Shown here in pieces: positions 21,480-34,743 of a stretch of 64,000 bases of DNA. How positions within the stretch are numbered: position 1 is the stretch's first letter; each line of letters starts with the position of its first letter. A model generated the notes under the pieces. It made no database searches and had not been told where the DNA came from. It saw nothing but the letters and a program-made list of their open reading frames with translations. The DNA lies in assembly GCF_933775445.1 (NCBI RefSeq), contig NC_065877.1, positions 17,732,001 to 17,796,000 on the forward strand, in the 5' to 3' direction. The DNA comes from Argentina anserina (taxonomy: Eukaryota > Streptophyta > Magnoliopsida > Rosales > Rosaceae). Both the position numbers and the translations under genes were made by a program.

Positions 21480-24400
21480 GTATCTTTCTGTAAGGCTTTC
21501 TGATGCGAGTTTCTATTGAATTTGAGAGTTTTGCAAGTGTGGGAGTGTGTTTCTTTCAAACTGAGTATCTTTACATCGTTTGCGTATCTTTACTATTCCA
21601 ATTCTGTATCTTTACATCGTTTGCGTATCTTTACTATTCAAATTGTGTATCTTTTCATTTCTCGTTTGAGTATCTTTCTGTAAGGCTTTCGGATGCGAGT
21701 TTCTATTGAATTTGAGAGTTTTGCAAGTGTGGGAGTGTGTTTCTTTCAAACTGAGTATCTTTACATCGTTTGCGTATCTTTACTATTCAAATTGTGTATC
21801 TTTTCATTTCTCGTTTGATTATCTTTCTGTAAGGCTTTCGGATGCGCGTTTCTATTGAATTTGAGAGTTTTGCAAGTGTGGGAGTGTGTTTCTTTTGAAC
21901 TGAGTATCTTTACATCGTTTGCGTATCTTTACTATTCCAATTGTGTATCTTTTCATTTCTCGTTTGAGTATCTTTCTGTAAGGCTTTCTGATGTGAGTTT
22001 CTATTGAATTTGAGAGTTTTGCAAGTGTGGGAGTGTGTTTCTTTCAAACTGAGTATCTTTACATCGTTTGCGTATCTTTACTATTCAAATTGTGTATCTT
22101 TTCATTTCTCGTTTGAGTATCTTTCTGTAAGGCTTTCGGATGCGAGTTTCTATTGAATTTGAGAGTTTTGCAAGTGTGGGAGTGTGTTTCTTTTAAACTG
22201 AGTATCTTTACATCGTTTGCGTATCTTTACTATTCAAATTGTGTATCTTTTCATTTCTCGTTTGAGTATCTTTCTGTAAGGCTTTCGGATGCGCGTTTCT
22301 ATTGAATTTGAGAGTTTTGCAAGTGTGGGAGTGTGTTTCTTTTGAACTGAGTATCTTTACATCGTTTGCGTATCTTTACTATTCCAATTGTGTATCTTTT
22401 CATTTCTCGTTTGAGTATCTTTCTGTAAGGCTTTCTGATGCGAGTTTCTATTGAATTTGAGAGTTTTGCAAGTGTGGGAGTGTGTTTCTTTCAAACTGAA
22501 TATCTTTACATCGTTTGCGTATCTTTACTATTCCAATTCTGTATCTTTACATCGTTTGCGTATCTTTACTATTCAAATTGTGTATCTTTTCATTTCTCGT
22601 TTGAGTATCTTTCTGTAAGGCTTTCTGATGCGAGTTTCTATTGAATTTGAGAGTTTTGCAAGTGTGGGAGTGTGTTTCTTTTAAACTGAGTATCTTTACA
22701 TCGTTTGCGTATCTTTACTATTCCAATTCTGTATCTTTTCATTTCTCGTTTGAGTATCTTTCTGTAAGGCTTTCTGATGCGAGTTTCTATTGAATTTGAG
22801 AGTTTTGCAAGTGTGGGAGTGTGTTTCTTTCAAACTGAGTATCTTTACATCGTTTGCGTATCTTTACTATTCCAATTCTGTATCTTTACATCGTTTGCGT
22901 ATCTTTACTATTCAAATTGTGTATCTTTTCATTTCTCGTTTGAGTATCTTTCTGTAAGGCTTTCGGATGCGAGTTTCTATTGAATTTGAGAGTTTTGCAA
23001 GTGTGGGAGTGTGTTTCTTTTAGACTGAGTATCTTTACATCGTTTGCGTATCTTTACTATTCCAATTGTGTATCTTTTCATTTCTCGTTTGAGTATCTTT
23101 CTGTAAGGCTTTCTTATGCGAGTTTCTATTGAATTTGAGAGTTTTGCAAGTGTGGGAGTGTCTTTCTTTCAAACTGAGTATCTTTACATCGTTTGCGTAT
23201 CTTTACTATTCAAATTGTGTATCTTTTCATTTCTCGTTTGAGTATCTTTCTGTAAGGCTTTCGGATGCGAGTTTCTATTGAATTTGAGAGTTTTGCAAGT
23301 GTGGGAGTGTGTTTCTTTCAAACTGAGTATCTTTACATCGTTTGCGTATCTTTACTATTCCAATTCTGTATCTTTACATCGTTTGCGTATCTTTACTATT
23401 CCAATTCTGTATCTTTACATCGTTTGCGTATTTTTACTATTCAAATTGTGTATCTTTTCATTTCTCGTTTGAGTATCTTTCTGTAAGGCTTTCGGATGCG
23501 AGTTTCTATTGAATTTGAGAGTTTTGCAAGTGTGGGAGTGTGTTTCTTTTAAACTGAGTATCTTTACATCGTTTGCATATCTTTACTATTCAAATTGTGT
23601 ATCTTTTCATTTCTCGTTTGAGTATCTCTCTGTAAGGCTTTCGGATGCGAGTTTCTATTGAATTTGAGAGTTTTGCAAGTGTGGGAGTGTGTTTCTTTTA
23701 AACTGAGTATCTTTACATCGTTTGCGTATCTTTACTATTCAAATTGTGTATCTTTTCATTTCTCGTTTGAGTATCTTTCTGTAAGGCTTTCGGATGCGAG
23801 TTTCTATTGAATTTGAGAGTTTTGCAAGTGTGGGAGTGTGTTTCTTTTAAACTGAGTATCTTTACATCGTTTGCGTATCTTTACTATTCCAATTGTGTAT
23901 CTTTTCATTTCTCCTTTGAGTATCTTTCTGTAAGGCTTTCTGATGCGAGTTTCTATTGAATTTGAGAGTTTTGCAAGTGTGGGAGTGTGTTTCTTTCAAA
24001 CTGAGTATCTTTACATCGTTTGCGTATCTTTACTATTCCAATTCTGTATCTTTACATCGTTTGCGTATCTTTACTATTCAAATTGTGTATCTTTTCATTT
24101 CTCGTTTGAGTATCTTTCTGTAAGGCTTTCGGATGCGAGTTTCTATTGAATTTGAGAGTTTTGCAAGTGTGGGAGTGTGTTTCTTTTAAACTGAGTATCT
24201 TTACATCGTTTGCGTATCTTTACTATTCAAATTGTGTATCTTTTCATTTCTCGTTTGATTATCTTTCTGTAAGGCTTTCGGATGCGCGTTTCTATTGAAT
24301 TTGAGAGTTTTGCAAGTGTGGGAGTGTGTTTCTTTTGAACTGAGTATCTTTACATCGTTTGCGTATCTTTACTATTCCAATTGTGTATCTTTTCATTTCT

Positions 24401-27400
24401 CGTTTGAGTATCTTTCTGTAAGGCTTTCTGATGTGAGTTTCTATTGAATTTGAGAGTTTTGCAAGTGTGGGAGTGTGTTTCTTTCAAACTGAGTATCTTT
24501 ACATCGTTTGCGTATCTTTACTATTCAAATTGTGTATCTTTTCATTTCTCGTTTGAGTATCTTTCTGTAAGGCTTTCGGATGTGAGTTTCTATTGAATTT
24601 GAGAGTTTTGCAAGTGTGGGAGTGTGTTTCTTTTAAACTGAGTATCTTTACATCGTTTGCGTATCTTTACTATTCAAATTGTGTATCTTTTCATTTCTCG
24701 TTTGAGTATCTTTCTGTAAGGCTTTCGGATGCGCGTTTCTATTGAATTTGAGAGTTTTGCAAGTGTGGGAGTGTGTTTCTTTTGAACTGAGTATCTTTAC
24801 ATCGTTTGCGTATCTTTACTATTCCAATTGTGTATCTTTTCATTTCTCGTTTGAGTATCTTTCTGTAAGGCTTTCTGATGCGAGTTTCTATTGAATTTGA
24901 GAGTTTTGCAAGTGTGGGAGTGTGTTTCTTTCAAACTGAATATCTTTACATCGTTTGCGTATCTTTACTATTCCAATTCTGTATCTTTACATCGTTTGCG
25001 TATCTTTACTATTCAAATTGTGTATCTTTTCATTTCTCGTTTGAGTATCTTTCTGTAAGGCTTTCTGATGCGAGTTTCTATTGAATTTGAGAGTTTTGCA
25101 AGTGTGGGAGTGTGTTTCTTTTAAACTGAGTATCTTTACATCGTTTGCGTATCTTTACTATTCCAATTCTGTATCTTTTCATTTCTCGTTTGAGTATCTT
25201 TCTGTAAGGCTTTCTGATGCGAGTTTCTATTGAATTTGAGAGTTTTGCAAGTGTGGGAGTGTGTTTCTTTCAAACTGAGTATCTTTACATCGTTTGCGTA
25301 TCTTTACTATTCCAATTCTGTATCTTTACATCGTTTGCGTATCTTTACTATTCAAATTGTGTATCTTTTCATTTCTCGTTTGAGTATCTTTCTGTAAGGC
25401 TTTCGGATGCGAGTTTCTATTGAATTTGAGAGTTTTGCAAGTGTGGGAGTGTGTTTCTTTTAGACTGAGTATCTTTACATCGTTTGCGTATCTTTACTAT
25501 TCCAATTGTGTATCTTTTCATTTCTCGTTTGAGTATCTTTCTGTAAGGCTTTCTTATGCGAGTTTCTATTGAATTTGAGAGTTTTGCAAGTGTGGGAGTG
25601 TCTTTCTTTCAAACTGAGTATCTTTACATCGTTTGCGTATCTTTACTATTCCAATTGTGTATCTTTTCATTTCTCGTTTGAGTATCTTTCTGTAAGGCTT
25701 TCGGATGCGAGTTTCTATTGAATTTGAGAGTTTTGCAAGTGTGGGAGTGTGTTTCTTTCAAACTGAGTATCTTTACATCGTTTGCGTATCTTTACTATTC
25801 CAATTCTGTATCTTTACATCGTTTGCGTATCTTTACTATTCCAATTCTGTATCTTTACATCGTTTGCGTATTTTTACTATTCAAATTGTGTATCTTTTCA
25901 TTTCTCGTTTGAGTATCTTTCTGTAAGGCTTTCGGATGCGAGTTTCTATTGAATTTGAGAGTTTTGCAAGTGTGGGAGTGTGTTTCTTTTAAACTGAGTA
26001 TCTTTACATCGTTTGCATATCTTTACTATTCAAATTGTGTATCTTTTCATTTCTCGTTTGAGTATCTCTCTGTAAGGCTTTCGGATGCGAGTTTCTATTG
26101 AATTTGAGAGTTTTGCAAGTGTGGGAGTGTGTTTCTTTTAAACTGAGTATCTTTACATCGTTTGCGTATCTTTACTATTCCAATTGTGTATCTTTTCATT
26201 TCTCGTTTGAGTATCTTTCTGTAAGGCTTTCTGATGCGAGTTTCTATTGAATTTGAGAGTTTTGCAAGTGTGGGAGTGTGTTTCTTTCAAACTGAGTATC
26301 TTTACATCGTTTGCGTATCTTTACTATTCCAATTCTGTATCTTTACATCGTTTGCGTATCTTTACTATTCAAATTGTGTATCTTTTCATTTCTCGTTTGA
26401 GTATCTTTCTGTAAGGCTTTCGGATGCGAGTTTCTATTGAATTTGAGAGTTTTGCAAGTGTGGGAGTGTGTTTCTTTTAAACTGAGTATCTTTACATCGT
26501 TTGCGTAGCTTTACTATTCCAATTGTGTATCTTTTCATTTCTCGTTTGAGTATCTTTCTGTAAGGCTTTCTGATGCGAGTTTCTATTGAATTTGAGAGTT
26601 TTGCAAGTGTGGGAGTGTCTTTCTTTCAAACTGAGTATCTTTACATCGTTTGCGTATCTTTACTATTCCAATTGTGTATCTTTTCATTTCTCGTTTGAGT
26701 ATCTTTCTGTAAGGCTTTCTGATGCGAGTTTCTATTGAATTTGAGAGTTTTGCCAGTGTGGGAGTGTGTTTCTTTCAAACTGAGTATCTTTACATCGTTT
26801 GCGTATCTTTACTATTCCAATTCTGTATCTTTACATAGTTTGCGTATCTTTACTATTCAAATTGTGTATCTTTTCATTTCTCGTTTGAGTATCTTTCTGT
26901 AAGGCTTTCTGATGCGAGTTTCTATTGAATTTGAGAGTTTTGCAAGTGTGGGAGTGTGTTTCTTTTAGACTGAGTATCTTTACATCGTTTGCGTATCTTT
27001 ACTATTCCAATTGTGTATCTTTTCATTTCTCGTTTGAGTATCTTTCTGTAAGGCTTTCTTATGCGAGTTTCTATTGAATTTGAGAGTTTTGCAAGTGTGG
27101 GAGTGTCTTTCTTTCAAACTGAGTATCTTTACATCGTTTGCGTATCTTTACTATTCCAATTGTGTATCTTTTCATTTCTCGTTTGAGTATCTTTCTGTAA
27201 GGCTTTCGGATGCGAGTTTCTATTGAATTTGAGAGTTTTGCAAGTGTGGGAGTGTGTTTCTTTCAAACTGAGTATCTTTACATCGTTTGCGTATCTTTAC
27301 TATTCCAATTCTGTATCTTTACATCGTTTGCGTATCTTTACTATTCCAATTCTGTATCTTTACATCGTTTGCGTATTTTTACTATTCAAATTGTGTATCT

Positions 27401-30400
27401 TTTCATTTCTCGTTTGAGTATCTTTCTGTAAGGCTTTCGGATGCGAGTTTCTATTGAATTTGAGAGTTTTGCAAGTGTGGGAGTGTGTTTCTTTTAAACT
27501 GAGTATCTTTACATCGTTTGCATATCTTTACTATTCAAATTGTGTATCTTTTCATTTCTCGTTTGAGTATCTCTCTGTAAGGCTTTCGGATGCGAGTTTC
27601 TATTGAATTTGAGAGTTTTGCAAGTGTGGGAGTGTGTTTCTTTTAAACTGAGTATCTTTACATCGTTTGCGTATCTTTACTATTCAAATTGTGTATCTTT
27701 TCATTTCTCGTTTGAGTATCTTTCTGTAAGGCTTTCGGATGCGAGTTTCTATTGAATTTGAGAGTTTTGCAAGTGTGGGAGTGTGTTTCTTTTAAACTGA
27801 GTATCTTTACATCGTTTGCGTATCTTTACTATTCCAATTGTGTATCTTTTCATTTCTCCTTTGAGTATCTTTCTGTAAGGCTTTCTGATGCGAGTTTCTA
27901 TTGAATTTGAGAGTTTTGCAAGTGTGGGAGTGTGTTTCTTTCAAACTGAGTATCTTTACATCGTTTGCGTATCTTTACTATTCCAATTCTGTATCTTTAC
28001 ATCGTTTGCGTATCTTTACTATTCAAATTGTGTATCTTTTCATTTCTCGTTTGAGTATCTTTCTGTAAGGCTTTCGGATGCGAGTTTCTATTGAATTTGA
28101 GAGTTTTGCAAGTGTGGGAGTGTGTTTCTTTTAAACTGAGTATCTTTACATCGTTTGCGTATCTTTACTATTCAAATTGTGTATCTTTTCATTTCTCGTT
28201 TGATTATCTTTCTGTAAGGCTTTCGGATGCGCGTTTCTATTGAATTTGAGAGTTTTGCAAGTGTGGGAGTGTGTTTCTTTTGAACTGAGTATCTTTACAT
28301 CGTTTGCGTATCTTTACTATTCCAATTGTGTATCTTTTCATTTCTCGTTTGAGTATCTTTCTGTAAGGCTTTCTGATGTGAGTTTCTATTGAATTTGAGA
28401 GTTTTGCAAGTGTGGGAGTGTGTTTCTTTCAAACTGAGTATCTTTACATCGTTTGCGTATCTTTACTATTCAAATTGTGTATCTTTTCATTTCTCGTTTG
28501 AGTATCTTTCTGTAAGGCTTTCGGATGTGAGTTTCTATTGAATTTGAGAGTTTTGCAAGTGTGGGAGTGTGTTTCTTTTAAACTGAGTATCTTTACATCG
28601 TTTGCGTATCTTTACTATTCAAATTGTGTATCTTTTCATTTCTCGTTTGAGTATCTTTCTGTAAGGCTTTCGGATGCGAGTTTCTATTGAATTTGAGAGT
28701 TTTGCAAGTGTGGGAGTGTGTTTCTTTTGAACTGAGTATCTTTACATCGTTTGCGTATCTTTACTATTCCAATTGTGTATCTTTTCATTTCTCGTTTGAG
28801 TATCTTTCTGTAAGGCTTTCTGATGCGAGTTTCTATTGAATTTGAGAGTTTTGCAAGTGTGGGAGTGTGTTTCTTTCAAACTGAATATCTTTACATCGTT
28901 TGCGTATCTTTACTATTCCAATTCTGTATCTTTACATCGTTTGCGTATCTTTACTATTCAAATTGTGTATCTTTTCATTTCTCGTTTGAGTATCTTTCTG
29001 TAAGGCTTTCGGATGCGAGTTTCTATTGTATTTGAGAGTTTTGCAAGTGTGGGAGTGTGTTTCTTTTAAACTGAGTATCTTTACATCGTTTGCGTATCTT
29101 TACTATTCCAATTCTGTATCTTTTCATTTCTCGTTTGAGTATCTTTCTGTAAGGCTTTCTGATGCGAGTTTCTATTGAATTTGAGAGTTTTGCAAGTGTG
29201 GGAGTGTGTTTCTTTCAAACTGAGTATCTTTACATCGTTTGCGTATCTTTACTATTCCAATTCTGTATCTTTACATCGTTTGCGTATCTTTACTATTCAA
29301 ATTGTGTATCTTTTCATTTCTCGTTTGAGTATCTTTCTGTAAGGCTTTCGGATGCGAGTTTCTATTGAATTTGAGAGTTTTGCAAGTGTGGGAGTGTGTT
29401 TCTTTTAAACTGAGTATCTTTACATCGTTTGCGTATCTTTACTATTCCAATTGTGTATCTTTTCAATTCTCGTTTGAGTATCTTTCTGTAAGGCTTTCTT
29501 ATGCGAGTTTCTATTGAATTTGAGAGTTTTGCAAGTGTGGGAGTGTGTTTCTTTCAAACTGAGTATCTTTACATCGTTTGCGTATCTTTACTATTCCAAT
29601 TGTGTATCTTTTCATTTCTCGTTTGAGTATCTTTCTGTAAGGCTTTCGGATGCGAGTTTCTATTGAATTTGAGAGTTTTGCAAGTGTGGGAGTGTGTTTC
29701 TTTCAAACTGAGTATCTTTACATCGTTTGCGTATCTTTACTATTCCAATTCTGTATCTTTACATCGTTTGCGTATCTTTACTATTCCAATTCTGTATCTT
29801 TACATCGTTTGCGTATTTTTACTATTCAAATTGTGTATCTTTTCATTTCTCGTTTGAGTATCTTTCTGTAAGGCTTTCGGATGCGAGTTTCTATTGAATT
29901 TGAGAGTTTTGCAAGTGTGGGAGTGTGTTTCTTTTAAACTGAGTATCTTTACATCGTTTGCATATCTTTACTATTCAAATTGTGTATCTTTTCATTTCTC
30001 GTTTGAGTATCTCTCTGTAAGGCTTTCGGATGCGAGTTTCTATTGAATTTGAGAGTTTTGCAAGTGTGGGAGTGTGTTTCTTTTAAACTGAGTATCTTTA
30101 CATCGTTTGCGTATCTTTACTATTCCAATTGTGTATCTTTTCATTTCTCGTTTGAGTATCTTTCTGTAAGGCTTTCTGATGCGAGTTTCTATTGAATTTG
30201 AGAGTTTTGCAAGTGTGGGAGTGTGTTTCTTTCAAACTGAGTATCTTTACATCGTTTGCGTATCTTTACTATTCCAATTCTGTATCTTTACATCGTTTGC
30301 GTATCTTTACTATTCAAATTGTGTATCTTTTCATTTCTCGTTTGAGTATCTTTCTGTAAGGCTTTCGGATGCGAGTTTCTATTGAATTTGAGAGTTTTGC

Positions 30401-30833
30401 AAGTGTGGGAGTGTGTTTCTTTTAAACTGAGTATCTTTACATCGTTTGCGTAGCTTTACTATTCCAATTGTGTATCTTTTCATTTCTCGTTTGAGTATCT
30501 TTCTGTAAGGCTTTCTGATGCGAGTTTCTATTGAATTTGAGAGTTTTGCAAGTGTGGGAGTGTCTTTCTTTCAAACTGAGTATCTTTACATCGTTTGCGT
30601 ATCTTTACTATTCCAATTGTGTATCTTTTCATTTCTCGTTTGAGTATCTTTCTGTAAGGCTTTCTGATGCGAGTTTCTATTGAATTTGAGAGTTTTGCCA
30701 GTGTGGGAGTGTGTTTCTTTCAAACTGAGTATCTTTACATCGTTTGCGTATCTTTACTATTCCAATTCTGTATCTTTACATCGTTTGCGTATCTTTACTA
30801 TTCAAATTGTGTATCTTTTCATTTCTCGTTTGA
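21480..30833 (+). repeat. Long higher-order repeat, copies of 2440, 3945 and 2969 bp
   Basis: Copies start at 21480, 23920 and 27865. All carry the same ordered private markers: GATTATCTTT (21819, 24259, 28204), GATGTGAG, ACTGAATATC (22415, 24855 and 28800 units), TTCTTATGCG, a 231-bp unit with GTATTTTTAC (23242, 25682, 27187, 29627) and GTATCTCTCTG (23622, 26062, 27567, 30007). Copies 2 and 3 have identical monomer order for 2969 bp (23920-26888 and 27865-30833). Copy 2 holds an internal repeat of its 231-bp segment, which explains its greater length. Confidence 0.85.
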
Positions 30834-31641
30834 GTATCTTTCTGTAAGGCTTTCGGATGCGAGTTTCTATTGAATTTGAGAGTTTTGCAAGTGTGGGAGT
30901 GTGTTTCTTTTAAACTGAGTATCTTTACTATTCCAATTGTGTATCTTTTCATTTCTCGTTTGAGTATCTTTCTGTAAGGCTTTCGGATGCGAGTTTCTAT
31001 TGAATTTGAGAGTTTTGCAAGTGTGGGAGTGTGTTTCTTTCAAACTGAGTATCTTTATATCGTTTGCGTATCTTTACTATTCCAATTGTGTATCTTTTCA
31101 TTTCTCGTTTGAGTATCTTTCTGTAAGGCTTTCTGATGCGAGTTTCTATTGAATTTGAGAGTTTTGCAAGTGTGGGAGTGTGTTTCTTTCAAACTGAGTA
31201 TCTTTACATCGTTTGCGTATCTTTACTATTCCAATTCTGTATCTTTACATCGTTTGCGTATCTTTACTATTCAAATTGTGTATCTTTTCATTTCTCGTTT
31301 GAGTATCTTTCTGTAAGGCTTTCGGATGCGAGTTTCTATTGAATTTGAGAGTTTTGCAAGTGTGGGAGTGTGTTTCTTTTAAACTGAGTATCTTTACATC
31401 GTTTGCGTATCTTTACTATTCCAATTGTGTATCTTTTCATTTCTCGTTTGAGTATCTTTCTGTAAGGCTTTCTGATGCGAGTTTCTATTGAATTTGAGAG
31501 TTTTGCAAGAGTGGGAGTGTGTTTCTTTCAAACTGAGTATCTTTACATCGTTTGCGTATCTTTACTATTCCAATTCTGTATCTTTACATCGTTTGCGTAT
31601 CTTTACTATTCAAATTGTGTATCTTTTCATTTCTCGTTTGA
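30834..31641 (+). repeat. Transitional satellite block beginning with a 130-bp monomer
   Basis: It has five monomers: 130, 149, 190, 149, 190. The first (30834-30963) lacks exactly the 19-bp module. Similar 130-bp units occur at 39027, 39835, 40982, 41790, 49215 and 50023. Confidence 0.82.
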
Positions 31642-34600
31642 GTATCTTTCTGTAAGGCTTTCGGATGCGAGTTTCTATTGAATTTGAGAGTTTTGCAAGT
31701 GTGGGAGTGTGTTTCTTTTAAACTGAGTATCTTTACATCGTTTGCGTATCTTTACTATTCCAATTCTGTATCTTTACATCGTTTGCGTATCGTTACTATT
31801 CCAATTGTGTATCTTTTCATTTCTCGTTTGAGTATCTTTATGTAAGGCTTCTGATGCGAGTTTCTATTGTATTTGAGAGTTTTGCAAGTGTGGGAGTGTG
31901 TTTCTTTCAAACTGAGTATCTTTAAATCGTTTGCGTATCTTTACTATTCCAATTGTGTATCTTTACATCGTTTGCGTATCTTTACTATTCCAATTGTGTA
32001 TCTTTACATCGTTTGCGTATCTTTACTATTCCAATTGTGTATCTTTTCATTTCTCGTTTGAGTATCTTTCTGTAAGGCTTCTGATGCGAGTTTCTATTGT
32101 ATTTGAGAGTTTTGCAAGTGTGGGAGTGTGTTTCTTTCAAACTGAGTATCTTTACATCGTTTGCGTATCTTTACTATTCCAATTGTGTATCATTACATCG
32201 TTTCCGTATCTTTACTATTCCAATTGTGTATCTTTACATCGGTTGCGTATCTTTACTATTCCAATTGTGTATCTTTACATCGTTTCCGTATCTATACTAT
32301 TCCAATGGTGTATCTTTTCATTTCTCGTTTGAGTATCTTTCTGTAAGGCTTTCTGATGCGAGTTTCTATTGAATTTGAGAGTTTTGCAAGTGTGGGAGTG
32401 TGTTTCTTTCAAACTGAGTATCTTTACATCGTTTGCGTATCTTTACTATTCCAATTGTGTATCTTTACATCGTTTGCGTATCTTTACTATTCCAATTGCG
32501 TATCTTTTCATTTCTCGTTTGAGTATCTTTCTGTAAGTCTTTCTGATGCGAGTTTCTATTGAATTTGAGAGTTTTGCAAGTGTGGGAGTGTGTTTCTTTC
32601 AAACTGAGTATCTTTACATCGTTTGCGTATCTTTACTATTCCAATTGTGTATTTTTTCATTTCTCGTTTGAGTATCTTTCTGTAAGGTTTTCTGATGCGA
32701 GTTTCTATTGAATTTGAGAGTTTTGCAAGTGTGGGAGTGTGTTTCTTTTAAACTGAGTATCTTTACATCGTTTGCGTATCTTTACTATTCAAATTGTGTA
32801 TCTTTTCATTTCTCGTTTGAGTATCTTTCTGTAAGGCTTTCGGATGCGCGTTTCTATTGAATTTGAGAGTTTTGCAAGTGTGGGAGTGTGTTTCTTTTAA
32901 ACTGAGTATCTTTACATCGTTTGCGTATCTGTACTATTCCAATTCTGTATCTTTTCATTTCTCGTTTGAGTATGTTTCTGTAAGGCTTTCTGATGCGAGT
33001 TTCTATTGAATTTGAGAGTTTTGCAAGTGTGGGAGTGTGTTTCTTTCAAACTGAGTATCTTTACATCGTTTGCGTATCTTTACTATTCCAATTGTGTATC
33101 TTTTCATTTCTCGTTTGAGTATCTTTCTGTAAGGCTTTCTGATGCGAGTTTCTATTGAATTTGAGAGTTTTGCAAGTGTGGGAGTGTGTTTCTTTCAAAC
33201 TGAGTATCTTTACATCGTTTGCGTATCTTTACTATTCCAATTGTGTATCTTTTCATTTCTCGTTTGAGTATCATTCTGTAAGGCTTTCTGATGCGAGTTT
33301 CTATTGAATTTGAGAGTTTTGCAAGTGTGGGAGTGTGTTTCTTTCAAACTGAGTATCTTTACATCGTTTGCGTATCTTTACTATTCCAATTCTGTATCTT
33401 TACATCGTTTGCGTATCTTTACTATTCAAATTGTGTATCTTTTCATTTCTCGTTTGAGTATCTTTCTGTAAGGCTTTCGGATGCGAGTTTCTATTGAATT
33501 TGAGAGTTTTGCAAGTGTGGGAGTGTGTTTCTTTTAAACTGAGTATCTTTACATCGTTTGCGTATCTTTACTATTCCAATTGTGTAGCTTTACATCGTTT
33601 CCGTATCTATACTATTCCAATGGTGTATCTTTTCATTTCTCGTTTGAGTATCTTTCTGTAAGGCTTTCTGATGCGAGTTTCTATTGAATTTGAGAGTTTT
33701 GCAAGTGTGGGAGTGTGTTTCTTTCAAACTGAGTATCTTTACATCGTTTGCGTATCTTTACTATTCCAATTGTGTATCTTTACATCGTTTGCGTATCTTT
33801 ACTATTCCAATTGCGTATCTTTTCATTTCTCGTTTGAGTATCTTTCTGTAAGTCTTTCTGATGCGAGTTTCTATTGAATTTGAGAGTTTTGCAAGTGTGG
33901 GAGTGTGTTTCATTCAAACTGAGTATCTTTACATCGTTTGCGTATCTTTACTATTCCAATTGTGTATTTTTTCATTTCTCGTTTGAGTATCTTTCTGTAA
34001 GGTTTTCTGATGCGAGTTTCTATTGAATTTGAGAGTTTTGCAAGTGTGGGAGTGTTATTCTTTCAAACTGAGTATCTTTACATCGGTTGCGTATCTTTAC
34101 TATTCCAATTGTGTATCTTTACATCGTTTGCGTATCTTTACTATTCCAATGGTGTATCTTTTCATTTCTCGTTTGAGTATCTTTATGTAAGGCTTCTGAT
34201 GCGAGTTTCTATTGTATTTGAGAGTTTTGCAAGTGTGGGAGTGTGTTTCTTTCAAACTGAGTATCTTTACATCGTTTGCGTATCTTTACTATTCCAATTC
34301 TGTATCTTTACATCGTTTGCGTATCGTTACTATTCCAATTGTGTATCTTTTCATTTCTCGTTTGAGTATCTTTATGTAAGGCTTCTGATGCGAGTTTCTA
34401 TTGTATTTGAGAGTTTTGCAAATGTGGGAGTGTGTTTCTTTCAAACTGAGTATCTTTACATCGTTTGCGTATCTTTACTATTCCAATTGTGTATCTTTAC
34501 ATCGTTTGCGTATCTTTACTATTCCAATTGTGTATCTTTACATCGTTTGCGTATCGTTACTATTCCAATTGTGTATCTTTTCATTTCTCGTTTGAGTATC

Positions 34601-34743
34601 TTTCTGTAAGGCTTCTGATGCGAGTTTCTATTGTATTTGAGAGTTTTGCAAGTGTGGGAGTGTGTTTCTTTCAAACTGAGTATCTTTACATCGTTTGCGT
34701 ATCTTTACTATTCCAATTGTGTATCTTTTCATTTCTCGTTTGA
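31642..34743 (+). repeat. Divergent satellite patch with 41-bp expansions
   Basis: It has 17 monomers of 148-271 bp. Several (31832, 32062, 34177, 34366, 34596) carry GGCTTCTGATG with one T lost and TATTGTATTTGAG in place of TATTGAATTTGAG. The 41-bp pair of modules is repeated three times at 31832-32061 and 34366-34595 and four times at 32062-32332. An inner duplication of about 1315 bp is marked by TTTCCGTATCTATAC and CCAATGGTG (near 32285 and 33600). The loss of one base gives 189-bp units, so a frame stays open at 34010-34609; it is not a gene. Confidence 0.85.

Noticed and set aside
34010..34609. 199-codon frame, the longest in the window
   Set aside because: It spans three satellite monomers. 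It stays open only because a 1-bp loss makes a unit 189 bp, a multiple of three. The peptide is an F/Y/S/L-rich reading of the repeat.
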